Source of the DNA: Streptosporangium canum
Lineage (GTDB): Bacteria > Actinomycetota > Actinomycetes > Streptosporangiales > Streptosporangiaceae
Length of the DNA stretch: 64,000 nucleotides
NCBI RefSeq assembly: GCF_900113865.1
Contig: NZ_FOQY01000004.1
Coordinates: 186,001 to 250,000 of the forward strand
Reading direction: 5' to 3'
The notes beneath the pieces are model-generated. The model did not search any database. It worked only from the letters and a program-made list of their open reading frames with translations, and had not been told where the DNA came from. Below, piece by piece: positions 60,658-64,000 of this stretch. Positions within the stretch are counted from its first letter, which is position 1. The number at the start of each line of letters is the position of its first letter. A program made the position numbers and the translations under genes.

Positions 60658-61938
60658 TCACCCCGTGCGCGCCGCGCGGCTCCGTTCGACGATGAACGGG
60701 ACGCCGCGCTCGACGAAGTCCTCGAAGTCCTCCGCCGTGTTGTACACGTGCGTGGAGAGCCGCAGGAATCCGTGACCTCTCCATGAGGTGACGGCGGTCT
60801 CGATGCCGAGCCGCACGGCGATGTCGTGCCGCAGTCCGTGGGCGGCCTCCTGATCCGCCGCCACTCCACGCGGCAGGCGGACGAGCCGCAGGCCGCCGAC
60901 GGGCGAGCCGACCGGCGCCGACGCGTCCGTGCCGGTCAGCCCGGACAACGCCTCGGTGACGATGGCCTGCGCGTAGTCCCCGAGCTCTGCGATGTAGCGC
61001 CGTGCCGCGTCCCAGCCGTAGTGCTCCTCGACGGTGGCGAACGCGACCGGCGCGGCGAGATACGAGGTCACGTCGATGGTCCCCTGCTGGTCGAAGCGCG
61101 CCGGAAACGGTTCCGGAGCGGCCCACGAGTCGACGAGCGGGTGCAGGGACTGCGCGTGCGGCCCCGAAGCGACGAGGGCCGCCGTTCCACGCGGCGCGCA
61201 CGCGAACTTGTGCAGGTTGCCGACCCAGAAATCGGCGTCGATGCCGGCCAGCGGGTGCGCGACGAGACCGGGCGCGTGCGCGGCGTCGACGAGCACCGGG
61301 ATGCCGAGACCGCGGCCGTGGGCGGCGACGCGCCCGGCCGGCAACCGGCGGGCGGTCGCGGATGTGACATGGTCGATGACGACGAGGGCGACGTCGTCCG
61401 TCATCTCGGCGGCGACCGCCGCGAACGCCTCGTCGTCGGTGGCGTCGAGGGGGATGTGCACGGTGGTCACGGAACCGTCCCACCGGCGAGCAAGCCGCCC
61501 GGCCCCCATCAGGACCGCGCCATAGCCGTGGTCGGTCGTCACGATCCGCATCCCCCGCCACGCCGGCACGCTGTCGTACACCACGCTCACGCCGCCGCTG
61601 GCGTTGGGGACGAGAGCCGTCGCGTCGGGGCTCGCGCCGAGGTAGGCGGCGATCTCCGCGCGCGCGGCGCCGACGCGGCCCACCACGTCCGTGAACCATG
61701 CGCAGGGGTTCGCGTCCATGACCGTCTGGTACTCGCGCTGCGCGCGCTGGGCGGCGAGCGGAACGGCCCCGAACGATCCGTGATTGAGGTGCCGGACGGC
61801 CGGATCGAGCGACCAGTCGGAGAGGGCGGGCTCGCCGGACGGCGCGAGCAGCGGATCCGGGCGGGGGACGCTGCCGGAACGCGGCGGACCGTCCGGCTCC
61901 GCGAGGGGCGATGCCGGCGACTTCATGCCGTCGATCAT
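60658..61938 (-). CDS. Class V aminotransferase (isopenicillin-N-epimerase-like)
   Basis: About 426 residues of PLP fold type I: HLNHGSFGAVP near the start, NASGGVSVVYDS, the Asp of VLVDAAHAPG and the PLP lysine in WVGNLHKFACAPRG. Related proteins include isopenicillin N epimerase, cysteine desulfurases and ergothioneine-type lyases, so the reaction is not fixed by sequence. Starts at 61968 (GTG), 61938 (ATG) and 61926 (ATG) are all possible; no strong ribosome-binding site decides. Confidence 0.85.
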   Translation of the reverse strand: MIDGMKSPASPLAEPDGPPRSGSVPRPDPLLAPSGEPALSDWSLDPAVRHLNHGSFGAVPLAAQRAQREYQTVMDANPCAWFTDVVGRVGAARAEIAAYLGASPDATALVPNASGGVSVVYDSVPAWRGMRIVTTDHGYGAVLMGAGRLARRWDGSVTTVHIPLDATDDEAFAAVAAEMTDDVALVVIDHVTSATARRLPAGRVAAHGRGLGIPVLVDAAHAPGLVAHPLAGIDADFWVGNLHKFACAPRGTAALVASGPHAQSLHPLVDSWAAPEPFPARFDQQGTIDVTSYLAAPVAFATVEEHYGWDAARRYIAELGDYAQAIVTEALSGLTGTDASAPVGSPVGGLRLVRLPRGVAADQEAAHGLRHDIAVRLGIETAVTSWRGHGFLRLSTHVYNTAEDFEDFVERGVPFIVERSRAARTG

Positions 61939-61968
61939 GCCAGTTCCCGCAGGAGCGAGCACACCCAC

Positions 61969-62449
61969 GGTGGACGACCGCCTTGCCCTGCATTCCGCAT
62001 ATAACCCCCGTGAACCTGGGACGACTACGTACAGCGTTGGATCTTACATAGCATCTGACCTGCGACGATGTCACACCCATGGAAAACGGGCCCCAGGGGG
62101 CCGGCAGGCGCGTTTCCAGTCCGGTGCGCGGCGCCGCGTTTCGGCCTGTGCTGGGCCCGGTGCTGTCGATCCGTTACAGTGTCGCCAAACCCCGGTGAGG
62201 CCATATCGTGCCGACGTTCGGTCTGGACCGCGGGGCGAATGACCACTGTCGAGGAATGCCATCGGGTTCGGCTGCTGGTAGGCAGATTGTCATTACCGGG
62301 TCGGCCGGAGCTGCCACCCGATGTCTGGATCTCGGTTGCCATCCCAAGCAGAGCACGGTAGGCCGTGACCTTGCATAGCAACACCAAGGTAGGGCGGATC
62401 GGTCGATAGTAAACCTGCGGCGACCGGTGCCGCGAGGCCCTCCGCGCCC
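61969..62449. other. 481-bp gap without a supported gene
   Basis: Frames in this stretch (for example the plus-strand frame from 62068) lack good starts, ribosome-binding sites and recognisable sequence. Composition is somewhat lower in GC than the flanks. It may hold the promoter of the class V aminotransferase gene. I see no RNA gene. Confidence 0.5.
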
Positions 62450-63397
62450 TCACGGCTGGCACGCCTCCCGAGCCCATGCCAGATAGGCGGACGTCTCATT
62501 CGTGATGACGCGGTCCACCCCGTAGCCCGCCAGGCGCCGCCACGCGCTCTCGTCATCGGGCGTCCAGGCGTAGACGGCCATGCCGTGGTCCCGGTATTCG
62601 CGGGTCAGCGCCTCGCTCAGGTTGTCGTACCTGACGCCGACGAAGGAGAGCTTCCCGGCGAGCGAGAGCGGCGGTGCGGCCGTGGACAGCAGACCCTTGC
62701 GGGCGGGGATGGACCTGACCGCCTCCAGGGCCGAGGGAGAGAACGACATCAGGCTCGCCCACCGGTGGGCGCCGGACCGGTCGTAGTCGTCCTCCAGGGA
62801 GCGCAGGTCCTCGGCGTCCGGGACCTCCTTGAGCTCGACCAGCGCCTCCTCGGCTCCGCCCCGGAGGAGCTCCAGGACTTCGGCCAGAGTCGGCGGGCGC
62901 TGGCCGTCCGCGGTGCGCAGCTCGCGGAACCGCGCCAGCGTCATGCCGGAGACCCGGCCCGTGCCCGAAGTGGTCCGGTCGACCGTGGCGTCGTGCATCA
63001 GCACCGGCTGGTGGTCTTCAGTGAAACGCACGTCGAGCTCGACCCGCCCGGAGCCCGCCGCGAGCGCCTGCTCGAACGCCCGGACGGTGTTCTCCGTGCC
63101 CCCGGCCCAGTAGCCCCGATGGGACACCACACCGGGTGTCCAGCATGTCGGCGAAGCCGTCCGGGCGAGACCGGGGGCCTGTCCCACTCCGCCCACGACC
63201 AGGGCCGACAGCAGCAAGACCCGTGCCGCCCCCCGCCCGATCCGCGCCCATCGGGGCAGGTCTCCCCCGGCCCTTCCGGACCGGCGCGCCGGAGTCCGGC
63301 CGGGACGGCCGGGCCCCGGAGTCCGCGCGTAGCCCACCCGGGGCTGCCCGCCCCCGGCCGGCGGAATCGGCCCCGGGCCGGGGGCGGGCCGCCTCAC
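62450..63397 (-). CDS. Glycerophosphodiester phosphodiesterase, exported or membrane-anchored
   Basis: About 315 residues: a basic N-terminus, a hydrophobic export or anchor segment (RVLLLSALVVGGVGQAPGLA) and a GDPD domain with SHRGYWAGGTENTVRAFEQA, ELDVRFTEDHQPVLMHD (catalytic metal and His residues) and the C-terminal VYAWTPDDESAWRRL, GVDRVITN. It hydrolyses glycerophosphodiesters to glycerol-3-phosphate. The start is uncertain: I use the GTG at 63397 (GGGAAG upstream); the GDPD domain itself begins near codon 110. Confidence 0.85.
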   Translation of the reverse strand: MRRPAPGPGPIPPAGGGQPRVGYARTPGPGRPGRTPARRSGRAGGDLPRWARIGRGAARVLLLSALVVGGVGQAPGLARTASPTCWTPGVVSHRGYWAGGTENTVRAFEQALAAGSGRVELDVRFTEDHQPVLMHDATVDRTTSGTGRVSGMTLARFRELRTADGQRPPTLAEVLELLRGGAEEALVELKEVPDAEDLRSLEDDYDRSGAHRWASLMSFSPSALEAVRSIPARKGLLSTAAPPLSLAGKLSFVGVRYDNLSEALTREYRDHGMAVYAWTPDDESAWRRLAGYGVDRVITNETSAYLAWAREACQP

Positions 63398-63697
63398 GGC
63401 TACTTCCCGGCCGCTTTCCGCGGGCACGTGACGGAGGCCCCGCCGGGTCCGCCACGGGAGGAGCCGACCGCCACCCGGCCCCTGGCGGACCGGCACGCCC
63501 CGGCGGGGCGCCCGCCGGCCGGCGGGACCGCGACTCGCTTTCGGATCATGATCTCTCCCCACGGTCCGCACCCTGTCGGCCGGGCCCGAGGCCGCCGGAC
63601 GGTCGAGTCCCGGCGCCCGGCCCACATCACATACGCAGAGTAGATAGTTGATTACTCCACGTGCAAACACCTGAACGGCCGCTCAGGCGTCCGACGT
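63398..63697. other. Intergenic region without a supported gene
   Basis: About 300 bases upstream of the glycerophosphodiesterase gene. The AT-rich stretch near 63635-63655 (GAGTAGATAGTTGATTACTC, itself with GAGTA/TACTC arms) is the likely promoter or operator. Confidence 0.35.
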
Positions 63698-63751
63698 CGT
63701 GCGAAGGGGCCGGGCCACGAAGTGTGTTGCGCGGCCCGGCCCCTTCGCACG
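63698..63751. terminator. 19-bp perfect hairpin after mbtH
   Basis: Arms 63698-63716 and 63733-63751 (CGTGCGAAGGGGCCGGGCC and its exact complement) with a 16-base loop, 3 bases after the mbtH stop codon. The strongest stem in the window. Confidence 0.85.
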
Positions 63752-63754
63752 CGG

Positions 63755-63955
63755 CTACGGCTCGATGAGGCTCTTCGGCCGCATGTCGGTCCAGTTGGCC
63801 TCGATGTGCTCCAGGCACTCCTGACGGGCGCCTGGGCCGTGGACGACGACCCAACCCGCCGGGACCTCGGCGAAGTCGGGCCACAGACTGTGCTGTCCCT
63901 CATCGTTGACCAAAACGGTGTAGACGCCTTCGGGATCGTCGAACGGGTTGCTCAT
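63755..63955 (-). CDS. mbtH: MbtH-like NRPS accessory protein
   Basis: A 66-residue protein with the full MbtH signature: [35 protein letters not shown] and [14 protein letters not shown]. MbtH-like proteins bind and activate NRPS adenylation domains. GAGGAG precedes the ATG. The gene ends a transcription unit that comes from outside the window, since a strong terminator follows directly; a nonribosomal peptide cluster beyond 64 kb is therefore expected. Confidence 0.96.
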   Translation of the reverse strand: MSNPFDDPEGVYTVLVNDEGQHSLWPDFAEVPAGWVVVHGPGARQECLEHIEANWTDMRPKSLIEP

Positions 63956-64000
63956 GCCGGATTCTCCTCTGCTGTGCGTAGGGGGTGGCGGCCGGCGCCC

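Noticed and set aside
62068..62361. Plus-strand 97-codon frame between class V aminotransferase and glycerophosphodiesterase genes
   Set aside because: No ribosome-binding site, odd composition and no motif; treated as intergenic.

Overview
The window is high-GC actinomycete DNA. Third codon positions are strongly GC-rich, GTG and TTG starts are common, gene junctions often overlap as ATGA or GTGA, and it carries an MbtH-like gene, a DUF3073 gene, a SARP regulator, a mycothiol-type maleylpyruvate isomerase and a DosR/DosS-like module. A spore-forming actinomycete (Streptosporangiaceae or similar) is my inference; there is no rRNA or other firm taxonomic marker.

Layout. 0-5.5 kb: edge-truncated DUF4132 protein, DUF6204/TetR pair, trpF, PIG-L deacetylase and an ArsR regulator. 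5.6-8.8 kb: secreted multidomain GH18 chitinase. 8.9-15.1 kb: a membrane Ser/Thr kinase with WD40 repeats, divergent from a SARP regulator (an AfsK/AfsR-like arrangement). 15.2-20.2 kb: IcmF (fused isobutyryl-CoA mutase) coupled to a corrinoid-binding-type protein, then a three-gene ArsR operon. 20.4-24.7 kb: DUF3073, a TetR with an extra C-terminal domain, a P450 remnant, a solitary clpX and an IclR regulator. 24.7-35.1 kb: an unusual accessory locus (HTH regulator, SUMF1-fold protein, MarR remnant, a peptide with six GTTWDS repeats, a GCS2/ATP-grasp fusion, an AsnO-like amidotransferase, an S9 peptidase and a second GCS2 ligase). 35.1-40.9 kb: a dormancy-type module (Acg-like nitroreductase, CBS pair, tandem USP, DosR-like regulator, GAF histidine kinase, DoxX-like protein) with DosR-like palindromes. 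41.1-54.0 kb: M9 collagenase, LysR, flavohemoglobin and Rrf2, a five-gene peptide ABC transporter and a proline racemase/4-hydroxyproline epimerase. 54.2-64 kb: a small secreted protein, a large S8 protease, RlmG-like methyltransferase, MDMPI-like protein, class V aminotransferase, glycerophosphodiesterase and mbtH.

How they work together. The collagenase, peptide importer and hydroxyproline epimerase form a plausible collagen-use pathway, and the chitinase and S8 protease add to an exoenzyme-rich lifestyle. The 35-41 kb genes look like one hypoxia or redox regulon. The 26-35 kb locus is the best candidate for an undescribed system: a short exported-looking repeat peptide lies upstream of ligase, amidotransferase and peptidase genes. 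Of the only three in-frame TTA (bldA-type) codons I found in the window, two are in the repeat peptide and in the ligase fusion.
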